Shown here: positions 7,699 through 16,297 of the stretch, piece after piece
Layout: the number at the start of each line of letters is the position of its first letter
How positions within the stretch are numbered: position 1 is the stretch's first letter
Assembly (NCBI GenBank): GCA_050180235.1
Contig: JBFXEJ010000038.1
Location: 1 to 48,801 of the forward strand
DNA length: 48,801 nucleotides
From: JAABRU01 sp050180235
Lineage (GTDB): Bacteria; Desulfobacterota; Desulfobacteria; Desulfobacterales; Desulfococcaceae
Direction: 5' to 3'
Translations under genes and position numbers: made by a program
Notes under the pieces: model-generated
Databases searched by the model: none
What the model was told of the DNA's origin: nothing
Seen by the model: the letters and a program-made list of their open reading frames with translations, nothing else

Positions 7699-9399
7699 AT
7701 GCTTCTTCACCCCAAAAAAGAGAAATATGAACATCTGGACGCGCGTTCCAGGGAAATCATGCTGAAAACCATTGATTTCTTTGAAAACAAAGGAAAAGGA
7801 AAACTCAAGGAGGATTACCGCAATATGGTATGGTACCGGGATTTCCTTGATTTTGTCAAAGAAAACAAAATCTTTGCCACGCTGCTTACTCCTTCGCAGT
7901 ATGCAGACGGCGATCCGGATATGCGCTGGGACACGGCCCGTATCTGTGATATGAATGAAATCCTCGGTTTTTACGGCCTTCCCTATTGGTATACATGGCA
8001 GGTCAGCATTCTGGGACTTGGCCCTATCTGGATGGGAACAAATGAAACCGCGAAGAAAAAAGCTGCAAAACTCCTGAAAGAAGGAGAAATCTTCGCATTC
8101 GGTCTTTCAGAAAGATCTCACGGTGCTGACCTTTATTCTTCGGAAATGAGTCTCACGCCTTTGGGAAACGGAAAATATGTGGCTGACGGGGGCAAATACT
8201 ATATCGGCAACGGCAATGAGGCCGCTATGGTTTCCACCTTTGCCAAAAATTCTGAAACCGATGAATATGTGTTTTTTGCCGCAGATTCCAGACATCCCAA
8301 TTATGAATGTATTCAGAATGTTGTGGCATGGCAGGGTTATGTGGCGGAATATGCACTTAATGCGTATCCGATTACAGAAGACGATATTCTTTCCACCGGA
8401 GAGGAAGCATGGAATTCTGCACTCAATACCGTGAATGTTGGAAAATTCAATCTGGGATGGGGCAGTATCGGCATCTGCACCCATGCCTTTTATGAGGCCA
8501 TCACGCACGCGGCACATCGCAGTCTTTACAGCAAATTTGTCACGGATTTTCCCCATATCCGTCAACTGTTCACTGATGCATATACCCGGCTTCTGGCAAT
8601 GAAACTCTTTTCTTCCCGAGCAGTTGACTATATGCGTTCAGCTTCTGCAGAAGACCGGCGTTATCTGCTTTACAATCCTATGGTGAAAATGAAAGTGACC
8701 ACCCAGGGCGAGGAGGTCATCAATCTGCTTTGGGATGTGATTGCGGCCAGAGGTTTTGAAAAAGACATGTATTTTGAAATGGCAGCAAAAGAAATCCGTT
8801 CCCTGCCCAAACTGGAGGGAACCGTGCATGTCAATATGGCTCTGGTGGTCAAGTTTATGGCAAATTATCTGTTCAATCCGGGAAAATTTCCGGAAATTCC
8901 CAAACGGGCTGATGCTGCCAATGATGATTTTCTTTTCTGTCAGGGCCCGACCAAAGGACTGGGAAAGATTCAGTTTCACGATTACAATGCCGCATATAAC
9001 AGCGTAACTCTGCCCAATGTCAGTATTTTCAAAGAGCAGATCGCGGTTCTCAAAGACCTGCTGATTAAGGCCGCTCCGGACAAAGAACAGACACGGGATA
9101 TAGATTTTCTTCTGAGTCTGGGAGAACTTTTCTCTCTGGTGGTTTACGGCCAGCTTATCATTGAAAAAACGAATATGGAGAATACAGACAAAGATCTGGT
9201 GGATCAGATTTTTGATTTCATGGTCAGGGATTTCTCCAAATTTGCCCTGCAGATTTATTCCAAACCCGGCACAACAGCGCAGCAGATGGATTTTTGCATG
9301 AAAATGATCCGCAGACCCCAGGTGAATCCTGCGCGTTTTGGAAAAATCTGGCAGGAATATGTTTATTGTCTTGCAGACAGTTATGAAATGAATCCCTGA
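7699..9399 (+). CDS. Acyl-CoA dehydrogenase
   Basis: A 566-residue flavoprotein dehydrogenase that would oxidise an acyl-CoA at the alpha-beta bond using FAD. Features in order: an N-terminal helical domain; a middle beta domain with FGLSERSHGADLYSSEMSL, the family's F-x-lTEp-x-aGsD-like segment around residue 135; and a C-terminal helical domain with YNPMVKMKVTTQGEEVINLLWDVIAARGFEKD and KLEGTVHVNMALVVKFM, corresponding to the YEGT-like region. The protein continues about 170 residues beyond a standard 380-residue enzyme, with a four-helix-like C-terminal extension. Start ATG 7699 follows AAGGAG at 7 nt. It is preceded by the ~100-nt structured element. The substrate cannot be told from sequence. 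Confidence 0.88.
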   Translation: MLLHPKKEKYEHLDARSREIMLKTIDFFENKGKGKLKEDYRNMVWYRDFLDFVKENKIFATLLTPSQYADGDPDMRWDTARICDMNEILGFYGLPYWYTWQVSILGLGPIWMGTNETAKKKAAKLLKEGEIFAFGLSERSHGADLYSSEMSLTPLGNGKYVADGGKYYIGNGNEAAMVSTFAKNSETDEYVFFAADSRHPNYECIQNVVAWQGYVAEYALNAYPITEDDILSTGEEAWNSALNTVNVGKFNLGWGSIGICTHAFYEAITHAAHRSLYSKFVTDFPHIRQLFTDAYTRLLAMKLFSSRAVDYMRSASAEDRRYLLYNPMVKMKVTTQGEEVINLLWDVIAARGFEKDMYFEMAAKEIRSLPKLEGTVHVNMALVVKFMANYLFNPGKFPEIPKRADAANDDFLFCQGPTKGLGKIQFHDYNAAYNSVTLPNVSIFKEQIAVLKDLLIKAAPDKEQTRDIDFLLSLGELFSLVVYGQLIIEKTNMENTDKDLVDQIFDFMVRDFSKFALQIYSKPGTTAQQMDFCMKMIRRPQVNPARFGKIWQEYVYCLADSYEMNP

Positions 9400-9825
9400 C
9401 AGTGTTTCAGAAAAGTTTCCCACAGAGAACACAGAGAGTTTCCCACAGAGAACACAGAGAAAAAAATTATTTCTCAAATGCTTTGATCTTCCAACGCAGA
9501 GAAAGAATCGAAAAAAATCTCCTTGTTCTCTGCGGGAAAGAATGCCTCCAACCAAAAAAAGGTAGTGGGTCAAATCCGTTGATAAAGTCTCCCCTCCCCT
9601 GAGGGAGGGGCAGGGGGAGGGTGAAAATATCACTGATTATCCCCCTCCCCTGACCCCTCCCACCAGGGGAGGGGAATTTTTGGATCAACAGATTTGCACC
9701 ACTACCCAAAAAAACAACCGGAAAAACGCCGTGTTCTTTTCAAAGCCTCCATGTTTTCTGCGTTTTCTGCGGGAAATCTGTCAGAAAGACACCAAAACTT
9801 TTTCTGGCATATTCAAAGGGGATTG
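9400..9825. repeat. Non-coding repeat block after the acyl-CoA dehydrogenase
   Basis: 9412-9460 has tandem CCCACAGAGAACACAGAGA units. 9561-9706 is a 146-bp palindromic element with ends GGTAGTGGGTCAAA and (inverted) TTTGCACCACTACC around CCCTCCCC / GGGGAGGG arms; a second copy is at 27600-27767. No gene is supported. Confidence 0.65.
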
Positions 9826-9854
9826 TTGACAGAAATCCGTATTTCTTTTATATC
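9826..9854 (+). promoter_or_regulatory. Sigma-70-type promoter for the STAS-like gene
   Basis: TTGACA at 9826-9831, 17-bp spacer, TATATC at 9849-9854. It leaves a ~130-nt leader before ATG 9993, which contains the hairpin at 9888-9919. Confidence 0.6.
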
Positions 9855-9887
9855 CTGTATCAGTTTTTTATAATGTCATTCCAAAGC

Positions 9888-9919
9888 GGGGATCGTCAGA
9901 CTTGCAGACTGACGATCCC
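9888..9919 (+). promoter_or_regulatory. Leader hairpin before the STAS-like gene
   Basis: Arms GGGATCGTCAG and CTGACGATCCC pair perfectly over 11 bp with a short loop. No U-run follows, so it is not a standard terminator. It may be a repeat copy or an mRNA-stability/regulatory hairpin. Confidence 0.5.
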
Positions 9920-9992
9920 TGCCACTGAAATGTATGGTGTCAGTTTGATATAACTTACTGAGAAAAAGGAACAGACAAACGGAGTACGGATT

Positions 9993-10364
9993 ATGTTTCA
10001 GATTAAGATCAACTACAAAAGAAATGCCCTGCTCAATGTCATGAGCGGACGGATTGACGCAGAAGAGGCCAAAGCCATTGTCAAAAAATTTCAGGAGGGT
10101 GTAAACAAACTCAAACCCGGTTTTGCCGTGATTACCGACATTACGGATTTTGTTCCCACAACCGAGGAAGTGCGCAACATTCTCAGGGATGCCACCAGAT
10201 ATGCCGTCAAACACGGTCTGGGCCGCACCATCCGTATTGTATCCGACAACCTCACTTCAAATATCGGCAGCATACAGTTCAACCGGACGGAAAAAAATCT
10301 GGGATGTATGTCAGAGGTGGTAACTTCCATGTCCGAAGCCAAAAAAATGCTGGGCTGGAAATAG
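9993..10364 (+). CDS. STAS/SpoIIAA-like small protein
   Basis: A 123-residue soluble protein. MFQIKINYKRNALLNVMSGR, IDAEEAKAIVKKFQEGVNKLKPGF and AVITDITDFVPTTEE fit the strand-helix-strand order of SpoIIAA/STAS-like folds (lipid- or protein-binding modules), and RTIRIVSDNLTSNIGSIQFNR supplies the later strand. No conserved phosphorylatable DSSG motif is visible, so it is not a classical anti-anti-sigma factor. ATG 9993 has GGAG at 8 nt. Transcribed alone from a consensus promoter. Assignment is by fold pattern only. Confidence 0.6.
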   Translation: MFQIKINYKRNALLNVMSGRIDAEEAKAIVKKFQEGVNKLKPGFAVITDITDFVPTTEEVRNILRDATRYAVKHGLGRTIRIVSDNLTSNIGSIQFNRTEKNLGCMSEVVTSMSEAKKMLGWK

Positions 10365-10478
10365 TATTCTGAAGTGTAAGTTGCAGTTGCATGCCCTTAA
10401 TCCGGGGGCAGAGCGGAAACAGTGTTTTGAGGTGTCAGTAAGTGAATACTGCCACCTCAACATTAGGCGCCCAATTAT

Positions 10479-10568
10479 ATTTTTCGGTATGGTTTATGGA
10501 TAATTATCTGTATTTATATTGATTTTAAGGTCGGCCACAGGGAATGCCCCTGCAAAATACCGAAAAAT
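10479..10568. repeat. 90-bp inverted-repeat element
   Basis: Perfect 12-bp ends ATTTTTCGGTAT and ATACCGAAAAAT, with a small palindrome (CAGGGaatgCCCCTG) near the right end. It sits just before the second copy of the structured leader element. No coding potential. Confidence 0.65.
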
Positions 10569-10585
10569 TTGTGAGTGGGTACTTA

Positions 10586-10686
10586 GGTGATTTCTGAAAA
10601 TAAATATCCCGGTTCAGTTCACAGGCACAGGGCAAAAGCCGGAAGCTTATGCTGCTTTTCCGGGATATTGTTTTCCGGAAACCGCC
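10586..10686 (+). ncRNA. Candidate structured leader RNA, copy 2 (upstream of ABM gene)
   Basis: Outer stem GGTGATTTC with GAAACCGCC (one wobble, one mismatch); inner stem AATATCCCGG (10603-10612) with CCGGGATATT (10660-10669), ten perfect pairs. Relative to copy 1 the third inner pair is changed on both sides (A-T to C-G). The loop GTTCACAGGCACAGGGCAAA is identical. The ribosome site of the next gene follows 23 nt later. Confidence 0.5.
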
Positions 10687-10718
10687 TTACCATAAACGAA
10701 AACAATAAGGAGGGTGAC

Positions 10719-11003
10719 ATGGCGATCAAAGTGCTTATCAAAAGAAAGGTTTCAGAAAACAGGGAAAAGGAGCTTGGGGTTCTTCTCAGGCAGCTCAGGA
10801 GCCTGACTATGAGCCGGCCCGGTTATATCTCCGGTGAAACTCTGAGACGTTTTGACAAACCTGGGGAAAATCTGGTAATCAGCACATGGCAGTCCGCAAA
10901 TGACTGGCGGGAATGGATGCTTACCAAAGAACGAAAGGAGATTCAGGACAAAATTGATCAACTGCTGGGAGAAAAAACAGCATACGAAATTTATGAATAC
11001 TGA
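10719..11003 (+). CDS. ABM (antibiotic biosynthesis monooxygenase) domain protein
   Basis: A 94-residue ferredoxin-like-fold protein. MAIKVLIKRKVSENREKELG, LLRQLRSLTMSRPGYISGET and NLVISTWQSANDWREWMLTK match the dimeric alpha/beta-barrel ABM domain, with the conserved PGY and W...S..W pattern. ABM proteins include small monooxygenases and haem-degrading enzymes, but many have unknown roles. ATG 10719 is chosen because AAGGAGG lies just upstream; the frame is open further 5' only because it runs through the structured leader element. No partner gene is obvious. Confidence 0.8.
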   Translation: MAIKVLIKRKVSENREKELGVLLRQLRSLTMSRPGYISGETLRRFDKPGENLVISTWQSANDWREWMLTKERKEIQDKIDQLLGEKTAYEIYEY

Positions 11004-11720
11004 AACTGCCAAATGTTGTGCTGACTCTGTAACTGTTTTAAAATTATTATTATATGGCTCTGTCTTTTTTTCAGGCAGAGCCTCACTGCCATTAAGGTAA
11101 GCGGAAAATGGGCAGAGCGGAGTGCCAAACTGAAAGTTTGTGCGCATACCTGATATTCCGTGCGGTATGCTTCCCGGCTGCTATGTGTTCTTTTCTCTTA
11201 ACCGATTTAAAAATATGATATTTTCCCCGTCAATCCGCCCTTTCAGATCTGATATTTATATGTTATCGTCCCTTTTTCACAGGGTTTTGCCCTGTGCTTT
11301 GGCAATTATGCACCGTCGGTGTTTTTTTCATATTTTTACATCATATGCAGCTTTTTTTAACCAACTGAAATCATATCATTCCAGTCCAAATCCAAATCCG
11401 GCCGCAATGGTCCGGATACCAGATTTCGCCAGTATGAGGGGAATTTTTACCTGCCTGAATATGAAAAAGACACCGGGTCAGATTCTTAATCTGTGTTGAC
11501 CGGATGATTGTGCTGTGCTATTCTCAATGCCGTTTCCTTAAGCAGAAAATTCCCATCCCCCGGTGGGAGGGGAGCCTTAAGGAAACGGCATTGGTGCTAT
11601 TCTCTGTTATGAGAACCGCAATTTTCCCACTCCGGCAAAAGCCGGATTCCGGATCAGACTGCTGTTTCCGCAGACCGGGAATACGGGCCCCTTTCCATTA
11701 TGCAATTGTCCTTACATATT
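11004..11720. other. 700-bp gap without a supported gene
   Basis: 11056-11082 is a hairpin (GGCTCTG/CAGAGCC) with a T-rich loop that could end transcription of the ABM gene. The reading frame 11140-11499 has unlikely composition and is not called. 11515-11604 is an insertion with an 11-bp direct repeat, listed separately. The segment 11605-11720 is the probable promoter region of the kinase gene, but no consensus boxes stand out. Confidence 0.5.
11515..11604. mobile_element. 68-bp palindromic insertion with 11-bp target duplication
   Basis: The direct repeat GTGCTATTCTC at 11515-11525 and 11594-11604 flanks a 68-bp unit. The unit's ends are an inverted repeat of 17-18 bp (AATGCCGTTTCCTTAAG and its complement) around a GGTGGGAGGGGAG-containing centre. 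This is the structure expected for a short non-autonomous element. Confidence 0.75.
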
Positions 11721-14210
11721 ATGAATATTCAGAAAAAAACACTTCTCATCATCAGCTCCGCTTTTATCCTTATGATTGCCCTGATTGCAGTGGCATCCCG
11801 GATGATTGTTCTGAAAAGTTTCCGTCATCTTGAAAAACAGAACTTGCAGATCAATGTACGCCGTGCCGAATCTGAAATCAGCAGCATTCTGGAATTTCTC
11901 AACTCCACAGTGACAGACTGGGCTTACTGGAACGAGACCTATGAATTTGTGCAGAATCCGGGCAGGGAATATATCGAATCCAATCTCTCAGATGAATCCG
12001 TATCCGCCCTGAAACTGAATTTTATGATTTTTGTCAATCTTTCCGGCCGGGTGGTTTATGCCAAATTTATGGACTGGGAAACACTGAAGGAACTTAATGA
12101 CACAGAAGACCTGCTGAAACAACTGATGTCCGTTCCCTCTCTGCACACCCATTCTGATGAAAAAAGTGTCACCGCAGGCATTGTAAAGGGGCGGCATTTT
12201 CCCATTCTGACGGTTTCAAAGCCGGTTCTCCAAAACGATGCAAAAGGGCCGGTCAAAGGCGCCCTGATTATCGGCAGATTTCTGGATTCACGGGAAATCC
12301 GGCGCATCAGTTTCCGCAATCATTTCAAAACAGATATTATGGCCTGTGACAGTCCCAATCTGCCCGCAGATGCTCAGACTGCATACACCCTGATAAAACA
12401 GGGAAATCATCTTCCTGTGATTCCTCTGAATACTGAACGCATATTTGCTTATGCGCTTAAAAATGATGTTATGGGAAAACCCGCGTATGTGCTGAAAGTC
12501 GAACTTGCCAGAGATATGTACCAACTGGGCAGGAGAACAGTTTTTCTGTATATTCTCACACTGCTTCTTATCGGTCTTGTTTTTATTCTTATTATAATTT
12601 TTTCTCTTCACAGGATCGTTCTTTTCCCCCTGGAACGTCTTAATGCCGAGGTGAATCAGATCGGAAATCCTGATGATTCCGGCAGACGGATCAGAGTTCC
12701 GTCCAAAGATGAATTCGGAAATCTGGCCTGCAATATCAACACTATGCTAGATCAGATAGCAAAAAGTGCTTCCCGTCTCAGGGAAGCCAAGGAAGCTGCC
12801 GAAGCTGCCAATACGGCCAAAAGCAGATTTCTGGCCGCAATGAGCCATGAACTCCGCACACCCCTGAACATTATTCTCGGCATTGCCCGGCTGCTGATCC
12901 AAAGCCGGGAATTTTCGGATGAAAACCGCAAAGAACTGGAAACCGTAAACCGCAGCGGTGAGCATCTTCTGGCTCTTATTAACGATGTTCTGGATCTGGC
13001 CAGAATTGAATCCGGAAAACAGGATATTGCGGAGCAGGAAACCGATATTCACCGGCTTCTGGATGATATGGAGGATATGTTCCGGGTGCGTGCACGGGAA
13101 AAAAATCTGCATATGGTCTTCACCCGTGATCCGGATATTCCCCGATATGTTATGACAGACAAAACCAGACTGCGCCAGGTGCTGTTCAATCTTCTGGGCA
13201 ATGCTGTCAAATTTACAGAACAGGGAAACATATACCTGCGGGTGAAAAAGTCCGGTGACAGTGACAATGAACATCCGCTATCTGATCGGCATATTCTGCA
13301 TTTTGAAATTGAAGACAGCGGTTACGGCCTTGATCCTGAAGATATGGAAAACCTTTTTACCCCTTTTATGCAGGCAAAAAACCGGAAATCAGCTCAGGAA
13401 GGCACTGGTCTGGGGCTGGTACTTAGCCGCAGATATGTGCAGATGATGGGCGGGGATATTTCGGCAAGAAGCATTCCGGGAAAGGGTTCTGTATTCCGCT
13501 TTTATATCCGCACCGCAGCATGCCGGGAAAGCCAAAAAAAGGAAGCCGTCATTCCGCAGGTGAAATCACTGGCTCCGGATCAGCCGGCGTACCGGATTTT
13601 AATTGCTGATGACAACCCTGACAACCGCTATATCCTTGTAAAACGGCTGAAACAGACCGGATTTGAAATACAGGAGGCCGGAGATGGAAAAGAGGCGGTT
13701 GAGATATGGAAGACATGGCAGCCGCATCTGATCTGGATGGATATCCGTATGCCGTTAATGGACGGATGCGAGGCCACACGGAAAATCCGGGAAATGGAAA
13801 CCTCCAGAACTCCGATTATTGCTCTGAGTGCAAGTATTTTTGAGGAAGATCGGAGTATTGTCAAATCAGCAGGCTGTGATGATTTTCTCCCCAAACCCGT
13901 AAGCGGGTCCCAGATATTTGAGACAATTGCCAAATATCTGGGGGTGCGGTATGTGTATGAGGATTCCCGGACAGCCGAATCTGAAAAAAACATGGAAAGG
14001 ATAACTGCTGAATCTTTCAGAACATTGTCTGCCGATATCTGCATGAAACTGAAAAAGGCTGCCAAAGAACTGGATTCAGAAATGATCCGAAAGATCATTG
14101 CAGACATCCGGCAGTCAGACTCCCGGCTGGCAGAGGGGCTTTCCGAGCTGGCCGACAATTATGAATTTGATAAAATTAATGCCCTTGTTTCACAGGATAT
14201 ATCTTCCTGA
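11721..14210 (+). CDS. Hybrid sensor histidine kinase: CHASE4-HAMP-HisKA-HATPase-REC
   Basis: An 829-residue membrane sensor kinase. A first membrane helix at about residues 6-28 is followed by a periplasmic CHASE4-type domain (INVRRAESEISSILEFLN, TVTDWAYWNETYEFV), a second helix at ~273-298 and a HAMP linker. The phospho-acceptor is H376 in AAMSHELRTPLN. ATPase boxes are NLLGNAVKFT (N box), EDSGYGLD (G1) and GTGLGLVLS (G2). A receiver domain has D674 in WMDIRMPLMDG and LPKPVSG. The last ~90 residues are helical and might be a histidine-phosphotransfer-like module, though no clear HPt motif is visible. ATG 11721 is preferred to 11700, which only adds seven residues; neither has a strong ribosome site. 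A second hybrid kinase follows. Confidence 0.9.
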   Translation: MNIQKKTLLIISSAFILMIALIAVASRMIVLKSFRHLEKQNLQINVRRAESEISSILEFLNSTVTDWAYWNETYEFVQNPGREYIESNLSDESVSALKLNFMIFVNLSGRVVYAKFMDWETLKELNDTEDLLKQLMSVPSLHTHSDEKSVTAGIVKGRHFPILTVSKPVLQNDAKGPVKGALIIGRFLDSREIRRISFRNHFKTDIMACDSPNLPADAQTAYTLIKQGNHLPVIPLNTERIFAYALKNDVMGKPAYVLKVELARDMYQLGRRTVFLYILTLLLIGLVFILIIIFSLHRIVLFPLERLNAEVNQIGNPDDSGRRIRVPSKDEFGNLACNINTMLDQIAKSASRLREAKEAAEAANTAKSRFLAAMSHELRTPLNIILGIARLLIQSREFSDENRKELETVNRSGEHLLALINDVLDLARIESGKQDIAEQETDIHRLLDDMEDMFRVRAREKNLHMVFTRDPDIPRYVMTDKTRLRQVLFNLLGNAVKFTEQGNIYLRVKKSGDSDNEHPLSDRHILHFEIEDSGYGLDPEDMENLFTPFMQAKNRKSAQEGTGLGLVLSRRYVQMMGGDISARSIPGKGSVFRFYIRTAACRESQKKEAVIPQVKSLAPDQPAYRILIADDNPDNRYILVKRLKQTGFEIQEAGDGKEAVEIWKTWQPHLIWMDIRMPLMDGCEATRKIREMETSRTPIIALSASIFEEDRSIVKSAGCDDFLPKPVSGSQIFETIAKYLGVRYVYEDSRTAESEKNMERITAESFRTLSADICMKLKKAAKELDSEMIRKIIADIRQSDSRLAEGLSELADNYEFDKINALVSQDISS

Positions 14211-14256
14211 TTCAAATACAGGAATATCATTTGTCCGGATCAAAACTGTTCCCGGA

Positions 14257-14297
14257 GTGCAAAAAACCGCTCTGCTTAATTTCTGCACTCCTCCGGA
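14257..14297. repeat. GTGCAAAAAACCGCTC hairpin copy
   Basis: GTGCAAAAA / TTTCTGCAC arms with loop CCGCTCTGCTTAA, followed by TCCTCCGG. It lies between the two kinase genes. Close relatives are at 5656, 30307, 40970 and 47690. With the A/T-rich arms it could act as a weak terminator. Confidence 0.65.
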
Positions 14298-14365
14298 AAG
14301 GTTTTGATCTGCTGAAACTGACTGAAAAATTTTGATATAACACTTATTGCAGGGAATTGCTGATA

Positions 14366-16027
14366 ATGGAAGAAAACACTCCTGATAAAGTCAGCAGTAT
14401 TCAGGGCATGATTATGATTGTGGATGACAATCCGCAGAATCTGCATGTTCTGGAAAAACTGCTGAAAGAAAACAGTTACAATGTCAGACCTGCTCTGAGC
14501 GGAACTGCCGCGCTCAATGCAATGAAATCCATCCGGCCGGATCTGATTCTGCTGGATATCCGTATGCCTGATCCGGATGGATATGAGGTCTGCCGCAGGA
14601 TCAGGGCAGATGAAAGCATTCGTGATATTCCGGTTATATTTATCAGCGCGCTGGATGCTGTTGAGGACAAAATCAAAGGATTTGAAGCCGGAGGGCTTGA
14701 TTATATTACCAAACCTTTTCAGAAAGAAGAGGTTCTGGCCCGTGTGCGCACGCATCTGACCCTGAAAAAGGCTGAAGATGTGCTGAAAAGATCAAATGAG
14801 GAACTGGAAAGACTTGTCAGTCTCAGGACTGCTGAACTTGCAAAAGAAAAAGAAAAAGCTGAACTTGCAAACAAAGCCCGCACAGAATTTCTTTCCAATG
14901 TGAGTCATGAGATCCGGACACCACTCAATGCCATTATCGGTTTTTCAACCCTGCTGGGAGAAACAGTTGCAGATGAGAAACAGAAGGAACTGCTTGCCAT
15001 TATCACATCAGCCGGGAACAGTCTGTTACTGATTATAAATGATATTCTTGATCTGGCCAGAATTGAGGCCGGAAAGATGGATATTCGCAGTGCTCCGATA
15101 AATCTTCATAATGTTTTCATGCAGATTGAAAAAATTTTTGCTCCCGGCGCTGCTGGGAAAAAACTGGATATGACATTTTCCGTGTCCGAAAAAGTCATGA
15201 AAAAAATTTTTATGGATGAGGTGCGTCTGCGGCAGTGTCTTTTCAATATTGTGGGAAATGCTGTCAAATTCACGGAAAAGGGATATATCCGGGTTTCAGC
15301 GGATATCATCCCCTCAGAGCATGATTCGGAAAAATCTGATCTGCTTATCCGTGTGGAAGACAGCGGCATCGGCATTTCCCCTGAATCCCATGAGAAAATA
15401 TTTGAGGCATTCCAGCAGGATGACGGAGGAATCACCAGAAAATTCGGCGGTGCCGGTATCGGACTGACTGTGGCAAAGCGCCTGGCTGAAATGATGAACG
15501 GAAGCATTTCACTGAAAAGTGAACCGGGAATGGGAAGCACATTCACCCTGACCTTCCGCGAGCTGCTGAATGCAAAAACTGAACCCGAATCCGGGCATCA
15601 CGATGAAAATGAAGGGGGTTCCCTTGAAAATATGCTCATTCTTGTGGCAGACGATATTGAATTCAACCGCATACTGATGAAATCCCATCTGACAAACTGC
15701 GGTATGCAGATTATTGAGGCGGAAAACGGGGAAAAGGCTGTGCATCTGACAAAAGAGCGGAAACCCCATGCCATTTTAATGGACATCGGGATGCCGGTAA
15801 TGGACGGTTATGAGGCTGTCCGGCTGTTGAAAAATGATGAGGAACTGAAACACATTCCCGTAATTGCCGTAAGCGGTTTTGCTTCTTCCGGGGAAAGGGA
15901 CAAAGCCATGTCTGCCGGTTTTGCGGGTTTTCTGGCAAAACCCTATATGAAAAAGGAACTGATCCTTTTACTGAAATCGGTTTTTGCCCATTCTTCAAAA
16001 AAATTTCAGGGGTTTGGGAAGCACTGA
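14366..16027 (+). CDS. Hybrid response regulator-histidine kinase: REC-HisKA-HATPase-REC
   Basis: A 553-residue cytoplasmic protein with no membrane segment. REC1 has MIVDDNPQNLHVLEKLL, D64 in LILLDIRMPDPDG and DYITKPF. A coiled-coil linker of about 45 residues (KRSNEELERLVSLRTAELAK) leads to HisKA with H181 in SNVSHEIRTPLNAIIGF. ATPase boxes are NIVGNAVKFT, EDSGIGIS and GAGIGLTVAKRLAEM. REC2 has D473 in ILMDIGMPVMDGYEA and FLAKPYMKKEL. REC-first architecture suggests that REC1 receives phosphate from another kinase, and the CHASE4 hybrid kinase 155 bp upstream is the obvious candidate. ATG 14366 is taken over the TTG three codons earlier. No DNA-binding output domain is present. Confidence 0.9.
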   Translation: MEENTPDKVSSIQGMIMIVDDNPQNLHVLEKLLKENSYNVRPALSGTAALNAMKSIRPDLILLDIRMPDPDGYEVCRRIRADESIRDIPVIFISALDAVEDKIKGFEAGGLDYITKPFQKEEVLARVRTHLTLKKAEDVLKRSNEELERLVSLRTAELAKEKEKAELANKARTEFLSNVSHEIRTPLNAIIGFSTLLGETVADEKQKELLAIITSAGNSLLLIINDILDLARIEAGKMDIRSAPINLHNVFMQIEKIFAPGAAGKKLDMTFSVSEKVMKKIFMDEVRLRQCLFNIVGNAVKFTEKGYIRVSADIIPSEHDSEKSDLLIRVEDSGIGISPESHEKIFEAFQQDDGGITRKFGGAGIGLTVAKRLAEMMNGSISLKSEPGMGSTFTLTFRELLNAKTEPESGHHDENEGGSLENMLILVADDIEFNRILMKSHLTNCGMQIIEAENGEKAVHLTKERKPHAILMDIGMPVMDGYEAVRLLKNDEELKHIPVIAVSGFASSGERDKAMSAGFAGFLAKPYMKKELILLLKSVFAHSSKKFQGFGKH

Positions 16028-16221
16028 AGACAATTCCGGATTTGCGTTGTGAAATTTCTTGCAAAACCTGCACGCATATGATAAAAAAGCGAACGTTCGT
16101 TCTATAATCTTTTTTTTCTGAATATTCCTCAGTTTTTCTGCACGAACGGAAAAAAATTCGGATGAGGGATTTTCAGAAAAATACAGGGAGGTGATGCCGG
16201 AGGCTGTCAAAGTGTTTGTGG

Positions 16222-16297
16222 CATTTTTTCAATTATCAGGAGGAAGAGAACAGAGATTTTGATCATTTTTTTCAATTATCAGGAGGAAAAGAACAGA
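16222..16297 (+). repeat. Duplicated ribosome-site region before the porin-like gene
   Basis: CAATTATCAGGAGGAA(A/G)AGAACAG occurs twice, at 16230-16253 and 16273-16296, a ~43-bp tandem repeat. Only the second AGGAGG (16281-16286) is followed by ATG. The first is a ribosome site without start codon. Further upstream, 16091-16103 contains the palindrome CGAACGTTCG. Confidence 0.8.

Noticed and set aside
8638..9633. 331-aa minus-strand ORF opposite the acyl-CoA dehydrogenase
   Set aside because: It has no recognisable motif, runs through dispersed repeats and is antisense to a well-supported gene.
11140..11499. 119-aa plus-strand ORF in the gap before the CHASE4 kinase
   Set aside because: Composition is unlike a protein, there is no ribosome site and no motif.
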